From Melioribacteraceae bacterium (lineage in GTDB: Bacteria; Bacteroidota; Ignavibacteria; Ignavibacteriales; Melioribacteraceae): DNA of 64,000 nucleotides. The notes beneath the pieces are model-generated. The model ran no database searches and was not told the DNA's origin. It saw nothing but the letters and a program-made list of their open reading frames with translations. The translations under genes and the position numbers were made by a program. The DNA lies in contig JAKIUC010000008.1 in NCBI GenBank assembly GCA_021647785.1, positions 29,286 through 93,285 on the forward strand. The letters are read 5' to 3'. Numbering within the stretch: the stretch's first letter is position 1; every line of letters starts with the position of its first letter. Shown here in pieces: positions 45,486 to 54,857 of this stretch.

Positions 45486-46136
45486 GTGGCTTTAAAGAAA
45501 AATCCAAAGTTTGACTTAAAACGTAAATATCAAAGGTATTGGGAAATTAGTTTAATTATCTCATTAACTCTATTAATTGTTGCTTTTAAGTTCTTTCCTG
45601 AATTTAATCAAACTATAATAGAAATAGATGCTCCTCAAGAATTAATTAATACAGAGGATGTAGAAGCTACTAAACAGGAAACTGCTCCGCCCCCACCTCC
45701 AAAACCTCCAATTCCTATAGAAGCTCCGACAGATGATGTTTTGGATGATGTTGAAATTGAATCGACTGAATTAGATATGGATGCAGAAATGGCTGCTCCA
45801 CCTCCACCTCCGAAAAAGGAAGAGGAAGAGGAACCTGTTTTCTTTGTTGCTGTTGAGCAAATGCCGGAACCAATTGGAGGTATTAGTGCTATTCAGAAAA
45901 AAATTGTTTATCCTGAGATTGCAAAACGTGCGGGAGTACAGGGTAGAGTTTATGTTAAAGCATACGTTGATGAGAATGGTAAAGTTACAAAGGTTGAACT
46001 TATTCGTGGTATTGGTGCTGGTTGTGATGAAGCAGCAATGTCTGCTGTAAATAGTACAATGTTTAAACCTGGAAAGCAGCGAGGTAAGCCTGTTAAGGTG
46101 CAAGTAACTGTTCCAGTACTTTTCAAACTACAGTAA
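45486..46136 (+). CDS. TonB-family energy transducer (copy 1)
   Basis: 216 residues from GTG 45486 with AAGGAGG just upstream. A short cytoplasmic N-terminus is followed by one membrane helix (about 21-38), a proline-rich periplasmic linker (Pro-Pro-Pro-Pro-Pro-Lys-Pro-Pro near 63-70 and a second Pro run near 105-110), and the TonB C-terminal domain with Tyr-Pro-Glu-Ile-Ala-Lys-Arg-Ala-Gly-Val-Gln-Gly-Arg-Val. TonB passes energy from ExbB/ExbD to outer-membrane receptors. No exbB/exbD or receptor gene is nearby. An intrinsic terminator follows, and a close paralogue begins 157 bases on. Confidence 0.9.
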   Translation: MALKKNPKFDLKRKYQRYWEISLIISLTLLIVAFKFFPEFNQTIIEIDAPQELINTEDVEATKQETAPPPPPKPPIPIEAPTDDVLDDVEIESTELDMDAEMAAPPPPPKKEEEEEPVFFVAVEQMPEPIGGISAIQKKIVYPEIAKRAGVQGRVYVKAYVDENGKVTKVELIRGIGAGCDEAAMSAVNSTMFKPGKQRGKPVKVQVTVPVLFKLQ

Positions 46137-46142
46137 AAATTT

Positions 46143-46170
46143 AAGGCGTCTAATTAAGACGCCTTTTTTA
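46143..46170 (+). terminator. Intrinsic terminator after TonB copy 1
   Basis: AAGGCGTC (46143-46150), loop TAATTAA, GACGCCTT (46158-46165), then T-rich sequence. It lies directly after the stop codon at 46136 and separates the two TonB genes transcriptionally. Confidence 0.88.
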
Positions 46171-46292
46171 GTTTAAACTACATTTCTAATTTGTGCATCA
46201 ACACTACTTGGAACAAAAGAAACATTCTTCTGTAGAAGTCGAAAAGCTGCTTCAAATAATCAATTAATCTTTTCAAATAAAGTGAGGTTATC

Positions 46293-46940
46293 ATGGCTTT
46301 AATGAAGAACCCTAAGTTCGATATTAAACGGAAGTACTACCGAGTATTTCAAACAAGTTTAATCCTTTCTCTTTCACTTATTATTTTAGCTTTCAAATTT
46401 TTTCCAGATGTTGAAATTTCCAAATTAGATTCAGAACCACCTCCAGCAATAATAACTTCAATTGATATACCTATAACCGAGTTTGAAACGACACCACCCC
46501 CACCCAAACCAGTAATTCCAATTGAATCACCAACTGATGATATTTTAGATGATGTTGAAATTGAATCGACAGAGTTGGATGTTAATGCTGATGTTGGTAT
46601 AGTTGCACCAAGGGAAACTACTAGTGAAGTAGAACCAGATTACATTTTCTATGTTGTTGAAGAAATGCCTACACCAATTGGGGGCATTGCAGCAATTCAA
46701 AAACAAATAGACTATCCGGAAATTGCAATACGTGGAGGTGTGCAAGGTAGAGTATTTGTAAAAGCATTTGTTGATGAAGAAGGGAAAGTATTTAAAGTCG
46801 AATTGTTAAAAGGAATTGGTGGAGGGTGTGACGAGGAGGCTTTAAGGGCTGTGAAAAATACAATGTTTAGCCCGGGTAAACAACGTGGACGAGCGGTAAA
46901 AGTACAAGTTACTGTTCCGGTTTTGTTTAAACTCCATTGA
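46293..46940 (+). CDS. TonB-family energy transducer (copy 2)
   Basis: 215 residues with the same plan as copy 1: N-terminal Leu-Met-Lys-Asn-Pro-Lys-Phe-Asp, one membrane helix, a shorter proline linker, and the C-terminal Tyr-Pro-Glu-Ile-Ala-Ile-Arg-Gly-Gly-Val-Gln-Gly-Arg-Val domain. The copies share the Asp-Asp-Val-Glu-Ile-Glu-Ser-Thr-Glu-Leu-Asp segment in the linker exactly, while the second proline-rich stretch of copy 1 is replaced by a non-proline sequence. This is a tandem duplication with separate terminator and promoter space, which suggests divergent partners or expression. Confidence 0.9.
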   Translation: MALMKNPKFDIKRKYYRVFQTSLILSLSLIILAFKFFPDVEISKLDSEPPPAIITSIDIPITEFETTPPPPKPVIPIESPTDDILDDVEIESTELDVNADVGIVAPRETTSEVEPDYIFYVVEEMPTPIGGIAAIQKQIDYPEIAIRGGVQGRVFVKAFVDEEGKVFKVELLKGIGGGCDEEALRAVKNTMFSPGKQRGRAVKVQVTVPVLFKLH

Positions 46941-47050
46941 AAAATATGGGTCTATATGGATTTTAGTGTGTAGATAAAATATTACATAGAATAAGGTTTT
47001 TTCCTCAAAAGGATGCAGTGCATTACTGGTTTAAACCTTATTCCGTTTAA

Positions 47051-47097
47051 GTCTGTGAAACTCTCCCAAAGGTCTGTGTGAGACTCCTATCCTACAG
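47051..47097 (+). repeat. Tandem GTCTGTG repeats with inverted arm
   Basis: GTCTGTGAAACTC (47051-47063), then GTCTGTGTGAGACTC (47072-47086), then ACAGAC (47092-47097), so the GTCTGT word occurs twice directly and once inverted. Same family as the copies at 828, 23889 and 33355. Confidence 0.5.
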
Positions 47098-47186
47098 ACA
47101 AAATAAAATATAACCCTAATTGCATTACAATCACAAACTATACTTTAGAATAATTATATTTGCACTCAATTTAAACGTGAGTAATT

Positions 47187-48284
47187 ATGAGCAATAAAGT
47201 AAATAGTAAAAAGTTAAACATTGTTCGATATCCGCACAGTGAAAACAAATCGTTGAGAGCTTGGAATAGTGCTGATGAATATATTCTAAAACATATTAAT
47301 GAAAATGAAATTAAAGTTAAAGATGTTATTATTTTTAATGATCGTTTTGGATTCTTGAGTTCTTCACTAATTGATTATTCCCCTAAAATTATAATTGATA
47401 ATAAATCACAAGAAAAATCTATTAAATCTAATATTACTTTAAATAAATTAGAGTTATCAAAATGTGAATTTCTCACTCCACTTGATAATCCAAATTCGCC
47501 AATAGAATTAAGCATTATTAAAATTCCAAAATCGATGGATTTGTTTCGTCTCTATCTTAATCAAGTATCGGAATTATTGGAGAGTGAATCAGTAATAATA
47601 TGCGGATTTATGACAAAGTATTTCACCTCACAAATGTTGGATATTGCAAAGGAGTATTTTGAGGAAGTTGAGCAATCATTGGCTTGGAAGAAATCGCGGA
47701 TTCTTATTTTAAGCAAACCGAAACAGATTAAACATTCATCAATAATAAATGAAATACGATTAAATGATAATAAAAATATCCAGCAATACTTTGGCGTGTT
47801 TTCGGCAAAAAATATTGATTATGCAACACAATATTTAATTGAAAATATAAATATTAAAGAGACTGATAATATAATTTTAGATTTAGCCTCCGGCAATGGA
47901 GTTCTGGCTTATGCAATAAATGAACGGAAAGCGAATTGTGAAATCCATTTAGTGGATGATTCCATCCTCGCTGTAGAATCATCAAAGCTAAATTTGAATG
48001 GGGAAAATATTCATTTCCATTACACAGATAATTTAAAAGAATTTGATGAAAATTATTTTGATTTTATTATTTCAAATCCGCCATCACATTTTGAGTATGA
48101 AACGAACATTGAGATTTCCATCGAATTATTTAGAGAAACCAAGAGAATTCTAAAAACTGACGGGCATTTCCAATTAGTTGCAAGTAAGCACTTAAACTTA
48201 AAAACACATTTGGTGAAAATATTTAGTGATGTAAGAATATCTGCCGAGAATAAAAAATTCATTATTTATGAATGTTGTAAATAA
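47187..48284 (+). CDS. RlmG/RsmC-like rRNA guanine-N2 methyltransferase
   Basis: 365 residues, the size of the two-domain RlmG/RsmC group. The N-terminal half is a degenerate methyltransferase-like domain with a conserved Arg-Ala-Trp-Asn-Ser-Ala-Asp-Glu-Tyr. The C-terminal half (about 195-360) has SAM motif I Ile-Leu-Asp-Leu-Ala-Ser-Gly-Asn-Gly-Val and the catalytic Ser-Asn-Pro-Pro-Ser-His motif IV. Family members methylate guanine N2 in 16S or 23S rRNA; the exact position (for example G1835 for RlmG) is not proved here. Stands alone between repeat-rich DNA and the efflux operon. Confidence 0.8.
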   Translation: MSNKVNSKKLNIVRYPHSENKSLRAWNSADEYILKHINENEIKVKDVIIFNDRFGFLSSSLIDYSPKIIIDNKSQEKSIKSNITLNKLELSKCEFLTPLDNPNSPIELSIIKIPKSMDLFRLYLNQVSELLESESVIICGFMTKYFTSQMLDIAKEYFEEVEQSLAWKKSRILILSKPKQIKHSSIINEIRLNDNKNIQQYFGVFSAKNIDYATQYLIENINIKETDNIILDLASGNGVLAYAINERKANCEIHLVDDSILAVESSKLNLNGENIHFHYTDNLKEFDENYFDFIISNPPSHFEYETNIEISIELFRETKRILKTDGHFQLVASKHLNLKTHLVKIFSDVRISAENKKFIIYECCK

Positions 48285-48398
48285 AAGCGTGTGAGGTGAA
48301 TGGTAGAGGTGAGATTTGTGTTTGAGATTATTGATTGTAACAGATAATAATTTTTGAAATGACTTGCTGTTCATAAAAAAAACATATAGTTTTACATC

Positions 48399-48412
48399 TG
48401 ACTATATAGTCA
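48399..48412. promoter_or_regulatory. Candidate TetR operator
   Basis: TGACTATATAGTCA is a perfect 14-base palindrome 21 bases before the TetR start codon, in the short promoter region of the efflux operon. Position and symmetry fit an autoregulatory TetR operator. Confidence 0.6.
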
Positions 48413-48433
48413 TTTATAGAACTAAGAGATATA

Positions 48434-49063
48434 ATGAAGCAAAAAACATTAACACGTAAAGAGCGAGAGAGAGAATTTAAGAGATCAGAAATTCTTAATG
48501 CAGCTATTCAGATATTTGCAATGAAAGGATTTAAAGCTGCAACGTTGGATGAAATTGCTGAAAAATCTGAATTTGGGAAGGGAACAATCTACAATTATTT
48601 TTCCAGCAAAGAAGAAATTTATAAAGAAATTATCCTGCTTATTCTAAAGGAGCATAAAAAAAGTATTAAAGAAGTTTATAATGAGACGGATACTTTATAC
48701 GACTTTATTTTAAACACAACAAAAAGAGATTTGATTTTCTGTTTAGAAAATAAAGAAGCATTTTTTCTGTTGGTATTTACGAAAATGCACCATGAAAAAT
48801 CGACAAAATGTGAAATGTCTAAAATAATGAACGGATGTGAGAAAGAAATAACTAGTTTAATTATAAAGAGAACCAAATTAGCAATTAAAAATAAAGAGAT
48901 ACGAAAATTAGATTCTGAAAGAATTATACGACTTTTCAAAATCTCTGGCTTCGCATATATATACGATTTATTAATTAATGAAAATTTATGTGAAGCGACT
49001 ATAGAGGAAGAAGCAAAATTTATAACTGATATTTTATTTAATGGAATTAAATTTAAAAAATAA
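48434..49063 (+). CDS. TetR/AcrR-family transcriptional regulator
   Basis: 209 residues. The N-terminal helix-turn-helix (about 15-62) reads Ile-Leu-Asn-Ala-Ala-Ile-Gln-Ile-Phe-Ala-Met-Lys-Gly-Phe and then Lys-Gly-Thr-Ile-Tyr-Asn-Tyr-Phe-Ser-Ser-Lys-Glu, the TetR signature. The helical C-terminal ligand domain is divergent, as usual. It heads an operon with TolC, adaptor and RND pump and most likely represses it through the palindrome at 48399-48412, releasing when a pump substrate binds. Confidence 0.92.
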   Translation: MKQKTLTRKEREREFKRSEILNAAIQIFAMKGFKAATLDEIAEKSEFGKGTIYNYFSSKEEIYKEIILLILKEHKKSIKEVYNETDTLYDFILNTTKRDLIFCLENKEAFFLLVFTKMHHEKSTKCEMSKIMNGCEKEITSLIIKRTKLAIKNKEIRKLDSERIIRLFKISGFAYIYDLLINENLCEATIEEEAKFITDILFNGIKFKK

Positions 49064-49070
49064 GGATAGA

Positions 49071-50411
49071 ATGAAAACAATTTTTAAATCTCTAATTATT
49101 TTAATTTTTTCAGCAGCAGCAATTTTTGCTCAAGAAGTTAAAGAAATTACATTAGAGGAATGTGTAAAACTTGCAATTGAAAATAATCATTTGCACAAAC
49201 AAGCTTTGCTAAATAGAGAGAAAGCAATTGAGCAAGAGACTGAAGCCTTTGGGCTATCGGTTTTACCACACATAAGTGGAACAGTTAATTACACTAATGC
49301 AATTGAAAGAGCAAAGATGACGATTGATTTTGGTGGAAGAACTCAAACATTTTCTATGGGTTCTAAAAATACTTTTACAACTGGTGTAAGTCTAGAGCAA
49401 CCACTATTTAGTGGAGCATTATTTTTAGCTACTAAAATTGCTGAAACTTATGCTGAAGTTACAGATAGAGCTGCACAATATTCAGAAGATGATTTAGTGC
49501 TAAAAGTTAGAGATGCTTATTATACCTATTTGTTAGCCGATTCATTTGTGAAGTTAGCAGACCATCAGATTAAAAGAGCCAAAGAAAATTTGGATGATAG
49601 TAAAGTAATGTATGATGCAGGGATGGTGTCTGAGTATGATTATATTAGAGCAAATGTAACATATCAAAATTTAATTCCTGAAAAAACTGGTGCTGTAAAT
49701 CAGAAAAAACAAGCTATGAACAATTTGAAATTAGTTATGGGAAGTGATTTAAATACTCAGTATTCAATTTCCGATTCATTAATATTTGCTGAAAAAGAAC
49801 TTCCAAATTATGTGGCTGGATTAGATACAATTTACATTAAGAATAATTTAATTCAACAGATGGAATTACAATCGGAATTGCAAGATTTAAATGCAAGTTA
49901 CGAATGGACTAAACATTTACCAGAAGTACAAGCATTTGGCAATTGGCAAGTTCAGGCTTTTGATGATACATTTGCTCCTGCTGATTGGGAATATTATAAT
50001 TCACTTAATGTTGGTATATCAATTAAAGTTCCTATTTTTAAGGGATTTGCAACAAGTTCAAAAGTGGAACAAGCAAAAATTGACCATAAAATATCGATTG
50101 AAAATTTGGTGAATACAAAAGAGACTGTAAAAAATAATTACGTAAATGTATTGCTGCAAATAAATAAATCGGGGGAGCAAATTAGTGCTTATACGGTTGC
50201 AATGTCTCAGGCAGAGAGGGGATATCAAATATCTCTTAAGAGATTTAATACTGGTTTAGGAACGCAGCTTGAAGTAACAGATGCACAAGGTGCTTTAATT
50301 TCATCTCAAGTAAATTATTTGCAATCGGTTTATGATTATTTGTTAAACCACGCACGTCTCGATTTGTTGTTGGGAAATAAATATACAGAAATAGATTTTA
50401 ATTTAAATTAA
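49071..50411 (+). CDS. TolC-family outer-membrane efflux protein
   Basis: 446 residues from ATG 49071, which follows the TetR stop by 7 bases and begins a proper signal peptide (about 1-20, Ile-Phe-Ala-Gln). The upstream in-frame ATG 49041 lies within the TetR gene and would spoil the signal. It has the two long internal repeats of TolC proteins, each with coiled-coil helices (Leu-Glu-Glu-Cys-Val-Lys-Leu-Ala-Ile-Glu-Asn-Asn near the start) and the Gly-Leu-Gly-Thr-Gln-Leu-Glu-Val-Thr-Asp-Ala segment near the end. It forms the outer-membrane channel for the RND pump encoded downstream. Confidence 0.9.
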   Translation: MKTIFKSLIILIFSAAAIFAQEVKEITLEECVKLAIENNHLHKQALLNREKAIEQETEAFGLSVLPHISGTVNYTNAIERAKMTIDFGGRTQTFSMGSKNTFTTGVSLEQPLFSGALFLATKIAETYAEVTDRAAQYSEDDLVLKVRDAYYTYLLADSFVKLADHQIKRAKENLDDSKVMYDAGMVSEYDYIRANVTYQNLIPEKTGAVNQKKQAMNNLKLVMGSDLNTQYSISDSLIFAEKELPNYVAGLDTIYIKNNLIQQMELQSELQDLNASYEWTKHLPEVQAFGNWQVQAFDDTFAPADWEYYNSLNVGISIKVPIFKGFATSSKVEQAKIDHKISIENLVNTKETVKNNYVNVLLQINKSGEQISAYTVAMSQAERGYQISLKRFNTGLGTQLEVTDAQGALISSQVNYLQSVYDYLLNHARLDLLLGNKYTEIDFNLN

Positions 50412-50420
50412 GGATATATA

Positions 50421-51467
50421 ATGAAGTTAGTTAAATATTTAATAGTTGTCTTACTGCTAATTGGCAGTATAAGTTTTATTGGTTGTTCAGAAAGTGAGGG
50501 AAACACAACTGAAAAAAAGAAAGAAGTAATTAAGAAAATTAGTGTTAAAACAATTGTGCTGAAAAGTGGAAAATATTCAGATTTTATTTCAGTTATTGGT
50601 ACTGTAAAACCATTTCAAAAAGCACTTTTATCTGCAACCGAGGGAGGTAAAATAACTAAATATCTTAAGGATAAAGGGGATTATGTAAAAAAAGGTGAAA
50701 CAATATTAGAGATTGATAATGATATCTTAAAAGCAAATTTGGACGCTACAAAAGCTCAGTTTGAGTTGGCTGAAATTACATTTCAAAAACAAGAAATGAT
50801 ATACAAGCAAAATGTAAATAGTGAGATTCAATATCTGCAATCCAAATATGGTATGGAGCAATTAAAAGCTAATTTAAGTATGATTCAAACAAGGTATAAC
50901 AACACATTTATTGTTGCTCCATTTTCCGGGTATATCGATTACAAATATTATGAAGAAGGTGAGCTTGCTCCTGTTGGTCAGCCAATTATTAACTTAATAG
51001 ATATTGGTAAAGTTAAAATTGAAGCTGGTGTTCCGGAAAATTTTATTACTTTAGTGAAAAAAGGGGATATGGTAGCTGTGCTAATAAACGCAGTTGGCAA
51101 AGAATACACCGGTAAGATTAGCTTTGTGGGCACATCTGTTAATGCTACTAACAGAACTTTCCCTATTGAAATAACAATTTTCAACAAAGAAAAGTTGTTA
51201 AAACCAGAATTGATTGCTGATGTAAAAATTCAAACTAAAAGCTATGATAAGATGATTACCATACCAACAGAAGTAATTACAAGGGTAGATAATGGATATG
51301 TTGTCTATGTAGAAAATAATGGAATAGCTGAAGGTAGGGAAGTAATAATTCTAAAAAGAAGTGGTGACAAAGTAGCTGTTTCAGAAGGCTTGAATGATGG
51401 TGATAAATTAATTGTTGTAGGCTATCAGAGTTTGATTGATGGTCAGGCTATTAATGTTGTTGAATAG
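50421..51467 (+). CDS. RND periplasmic adaptor (HlyD/MFP family), lipoprotein
   Basis: 348 residues. Signal peptide with Phe-Ile-Gly-Cys lipobox (Cys at about 22), so it is probably anchored to a membrane by lipid. A half biotinyl-lipoyl segment (Gly-Gly-Lys-Ile-Thr-Lys-Tyr-Leu-Lys-Asp-Lys-Gly-Asp-Tyr-Val-Lys-Lys-Gly), a short helical hairpin and a second lipoyl half (Ile-Val-Ala-Pro-Phe-Ser-Gly-Tyr-Ile) follow, then a beta-barrel domain. It bridges the RND pump and the TolC channel and belongs to the same operon. Confidence 0.9.
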   Translation: MKLVKYLIVVLLLIGSISFIGCSESEGNTTEKKKEVIKKISVKTIVLKSGKYSDFISVIGTVKPFQKALLSATEGGKITKYLKDKGDYVKKGETILEIDNDILKANLDATKAQFELAEITFQKQEMIYKQNVNSEIQYLQSKYGMEQLKANLSMIQTRYNNTFIVAPFSGYIDYKYYEEGELAPVGQPIINLIDIGKVKIEAGVPENFITLVKKGDMVAVLINAVGKEYTGKISFVGTSVNATNRTFPIEITIFNKEKLLKPELIADVKIQTKSYDKMITIPTEVITRVDNGYVVYVENNGIAEGREVIILKRSGDKVAVSEGLNDGDKLIVVGYQSLIDGQAINVVE

Positions 51468-51512
51468 AGATTAAAAATTAAAGAGTTAAATAGATTCAAA
51501 AAAAGGTAGAAA

Positions 51513-54500
51513 ATGAAATTAACCGATGTTAGTATTGATAATCGAACCAGTGTATTTGTTCTAATATTTGCAATAATTATTGCGGGTGTGTCATCTTATA
51601 TGTCGCTCCCAAGGGAAGCTGCTCCGGATGTTCAAATTCCGTTGATAATTGTTGCAACTCCTTATTTTGGAGTTTCACCGGAAGATATTGAATCGCTTGT
51701 AACGCAACCTATTGAAAAAGAATTAAATTCTATAAGTGATGTAAAGGAGATTACTTCTTCATCAACAGAAGGCTTTTCAAATATTAAGGTTGAGTTCGAT
51801 TCTGGTTTTGATATTGATGATGCACTACAGAAAGTACGTGATAAAGTAAACAAGGCTGAAAAAGAGCTGCCTGATGATGTTGAGAAACCACAAATAATTG
51901 AACTCAATTTTTCTGAATTTCCAATTTTTACTTTTAATATTTCTGGTCCGCTTGGCTTGGTAAAGTTAAAAGATATTGCCGAGGATATGAAAGATGAAAT
52001 GGAGAATATTAGCGGAGTTCTTGAAGTAAAAATTAGCGGCGGACTTGAGCGTGAAGTAAAAGTTGATGTAGATATAAATAAACTGTTTCATTACAATATC
52101 CGATTTGATGATGTAATTGATGCTATCCAAAATGAAAACAAAACCATACCGGGTGGCTCCATCGATATAGGGAATTCAAGTTTTTTAGTTCGCGTACCTG
52201 GCGAGTTTGATAGACCATACATTATTCAAGATTTAATTGTAAAGATGAAAGATGGTTTGCCTGTTTACGTAAAAGATGTAGCCAAGGTTGAATATGCTTT
52301 TGCTGATAGATCAACTTACGCACGGCTTAATGGAGCTGATTGCGTTACTTTAAATATTTCAAAACAGACTGGTTCAAACATTATTGAAATTGCTGACCAG
52401 CTTAAAGATGTGATTTCGGAATATGAATTGAGATTACCGGAAAGTGTTGAGTTTTCTGTTACTGTCGATCAATCCAATGATATTAGACGCAGCGTTAAAA
52501 ATTTGGAAAACAATATATTCTCCGGATTGGTTCTTGTTCTTTTGGTACTCTTTGTTTTACTTGGTTTACGTAATGCTACATTTGTTGCTCTTGCAATTCC
52601 ACTTAGTATGTTAATCTCTTTTACAGTTCTTTCAATGTTAGATATTACACTAAATTTCGTAGTTCTTTTTGCCCTAATATTGGCATTGGGGATGCTGGTT
52701 GATAATGCAATTGTTGTAATAGAAAACACTTACAAATTTCTCGAAGAGGGAAATGATCTATTAACGGCAGCAAAAGAAGGTGCAAAAGAGGTAGCTTGGC
52801 CCATCACAACTTCTACACTTACAACACTTATGGTCTTTGGTCCTTTAATGTTCTGGCCAGGAGTAATTGGCGATTTTATGAAGTATTTACCAATCACATT
52901 AATTGTAACATTATCTGCATCACTATTTGTTGCTTTGGTTATTAATCCTGTATTAGCTTCTAAGTATATGAAATTAGAGAAAAAAGGGGAGGAGTCTAAT
53001 TCCTTTTTTGGAAAAATATTTAGACCAATAAAAAAAATTACACATCTTTTTGGCGATACACTTTTACCGAGAACAATTAATGCTTACGAAAAACAGTTAG
53101 CAAAAGTTCTTGGTGCAGATAGAGACCCAAACACAAAAGTAAATAAAAGAAACTGGCTTGGTCTTGCTTCAATTATTCCATTTCTAATTCTCTACGGAAT
53201 AATAAATTCTATTCCTCAAATACCTCCCTTTGTCGCATTATTTCTTGAAATTGTTCTGGGGGTAGGAGTTATTCTAATTTTTACAAATATTAGATTAAGA
53301 GTTTTGGCAAGTTCATTTATGGCACTTATATTTATTATTAATATTTATGGAATGTTCGGGCACGGTATTGAGTTTTTTCCTGTAGTTGATCCCGAAAGAG
53401 TTTTTGTAAATATAGAAAGTCCAACTGGTACTAACATCACGGCATCAAACAGAATTGCAAGAAATATTGAGAAACAGTTATCAAAATTTGCAGACGTTGA
53501 TGTGAAAGAATATGTGGCAAATGTTGGGGCATCAAATAATCAGTTCGATGCTACAACATCAACTCCTAATAAAAGTACAATTACAATACAGTTTGTCGAT
53601 TTCCATAACAGATTAAAGAGTTCGCTTGTTACTTCCGATGAAATTAGAGATGCAATTGTAAACATTGCCGGTGCTGAAGTTGAGGTAAAAATGGAGGAAC
53701 ACGGACCGCCAGTTGGCGAACCAATTAATGTTGAAATAATTGGTGAAGATTTTGACAAACTAGGAAACTTATCAGAAGATATTAGAAATAAGATTTTAAC
53801 AATAGATGGAGTTGTTGATTTAAAAGATGATTACGATGGAGGGCGACCTGAAATCAGAATTATTATTGATAGAGAGAAAGCTGCTCTTTATCAAATGAGT
53901 ACTACAATAATTGCCAATAGTATTAGAACTGCAATTAATGGTTTTACTGCTTCAAAATATAGAATAAATGAAGAAGAATATGACATTAAAGTTAGACTTC
54001 AAAAAGACCAGCGCGAAGATATTGGCGTATTAAATAGTATGAGAATTGTATATAACACTAAAAAAGGGAAAACTTTAAGTGTACCACTAATTAGTGTGGC
54101 TACTATTGAATATACAACAGGCCCTGGCTCAATTAAACGTAAAGACTTGAAACGAGTTGTTACAATTACTGGAAATGTTGATGCCTCGTACAACGCAAAT
54201 GAAGTGTTGCGTAAGGTAAAAGGTATGTTGGCAAACTACGATCTTCCGCAAGATTACAGAATTGGATATGGCGGACAGGACGAAGAACAAAAGAAAGCTG
54301 AGGATTTTCTTAGCAAAGCTTTTATGATTGGGTTTCTTGGTATTATGATGATTCTTGTAATTCAATTTAATTCATTCAGTCAACCCCTTATGATTATGAT
54401 TGCAGTGGCAATTTCTCTCGTTGGTGTTTTTATTGGATTAACAGTAATGGCAATGCCTTTTGGAATAATTATGACCGGCATAGGTGTAATAAGTCTGGCG

Positions 54501-54857
54501 GGTGTTGTGGTTAACAACAATATTGTTTTAATCGATTATATAAATATATTACGTAAGCGTGGTTTATCAATTAACCAAGCTGCATTGCGTGCCGGCATTA
54601 GAAGGTTCAGACCGGTTACACTTACTGCAGTTACAACAATACTTGGCTTAATTCCACTTACATTTGGTTTTGGTTTCGATCTTTACACATTTTCAATAGA
54701 GAGTGGCGGTGCCGATTCTGCATTCTGGAGACCAATGGGTGTTGCAGTAATATTCGGATTACTCTTTGGTACAATTTTAACTCTTGTTGTTGTTCCAGTT
54801 ATGTATTCTGTTTTTTCTGATACGGCGGCTTTGTTTGGGAGGGATAGAAGTTCCTAA
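51513..54857 (+). CDS. RND efflux pump permease (AcrB/HAE1-like)
   Basis: 1114 residues. TM1 near 12-30, porter domain with Thr-Gln-Pro-Ile-Glu-Lys-Glu-Leu, TM2-6 with Ala-Leu-Gly-Met-Leu-Val-Asp-Asn-Ala-Ile-Val-Val-Ile-Glu-Asn (TM4 proton-relay Asp), then a second homologous half ending with TM8-12, which contains Gly-Val-Val-Val-Asn-Asn-Asn-Ile. Between the halves (about 540-640) there are three hydrophobic segments instead of the usual single TM7, so two extra helices are likely; total length exceeds the usual 1020-1060. It exports small hydrophobic compounds by proton motive force together with the adaptor and TolC encoded upstream. Confidence 0.92.
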   Translation: MKLTDVSIDNRTSVFVLIFAIIIAGVSSYMSLPREAAPDVQIPLIIVATPYFGVSPEDIESLVTQPIEKELNSISDVKEITSSSTEGFSNIKVEFDSGFDIDDALQKVRDKVNKAEKELPDDVEKPQIIELNFSEFPIFTFNISGPLGLVKLKDIAEDMKDEMENISGVLEVKISGGLEREVKVDVDINKLFHYNIRFDDVIDAIQNENKTIPGGSIDIGNSSFLVRVPGEFDRPYIIQDLIVKMKDGLPVYVKDVAKVEYAFADRSTYARLNGADCVTLNISKQTGSNIIEIADQLKDVISEYELRLPESVEFSVTVDQSNDIRRSVKNLENNIFSGLVLVLLVLFVLLGLRNATFVALAIPLSMLISFTVLSMLDITLNFVVLFALILALGMLVDNAIVVIENTYKFLEEGNDLLTAAKEGAKEVAWPITTSTLTTLMVFGPLMFWPGVIGDFMKYLPITLIVTLSASLFVALVINPVLASKYMKLEKKGEESNSFFGKIFRPIKKITHLFGDTLLPRTINAYEKQLAKVLGADRDPNTKVNKRNWLGLASIIPFLILYGIINSIPQIPPFVALFLEIVLGVGVILIFTNIRLRVLASSFMALIFIINIYGMFGHGIEFFPVVDPERVFVNIESPTGTNITASNRIARNIEKQLSKFADVDVKEYVANVGASNNQFDATTSTPNKSTITIQFVDFHNRLKSSLVTSDEIRDAIVNIAGAEVEVKMEEHGPPVGEPINVEIIGEDFDKLGNLSEDIRNKILTIDGVVDLKDDYDGGRPEIRIIIDREKAALYQMSTTIIANSIRTAINGFTASKYRINEEEYDIKVRLQKDQREDIGVLNSMRIVYNTKKGKTLSVPLISVATIEYTTGPGSIKRKDLKRVVTITGNVDASYNANEVLRKVKGMLANYDLPQDYRIGYGGQDEEQKKAEDFLSKAFMIGFLGIMMILVIQFNSFSQPLMIMIAVAISLVGVFIGLTVMAMPFGIIMTGIGVISLAGVVVNNNIVLIDYINILRKRGLSINQAALRAGIRRFRPVTLTAVTTILGLIPLTFGFGFDLYTFSIESGGADSAFWRPMGVAVIFGLLFGTILTLVVVPVMYSVFSDTAALFGRDRSS

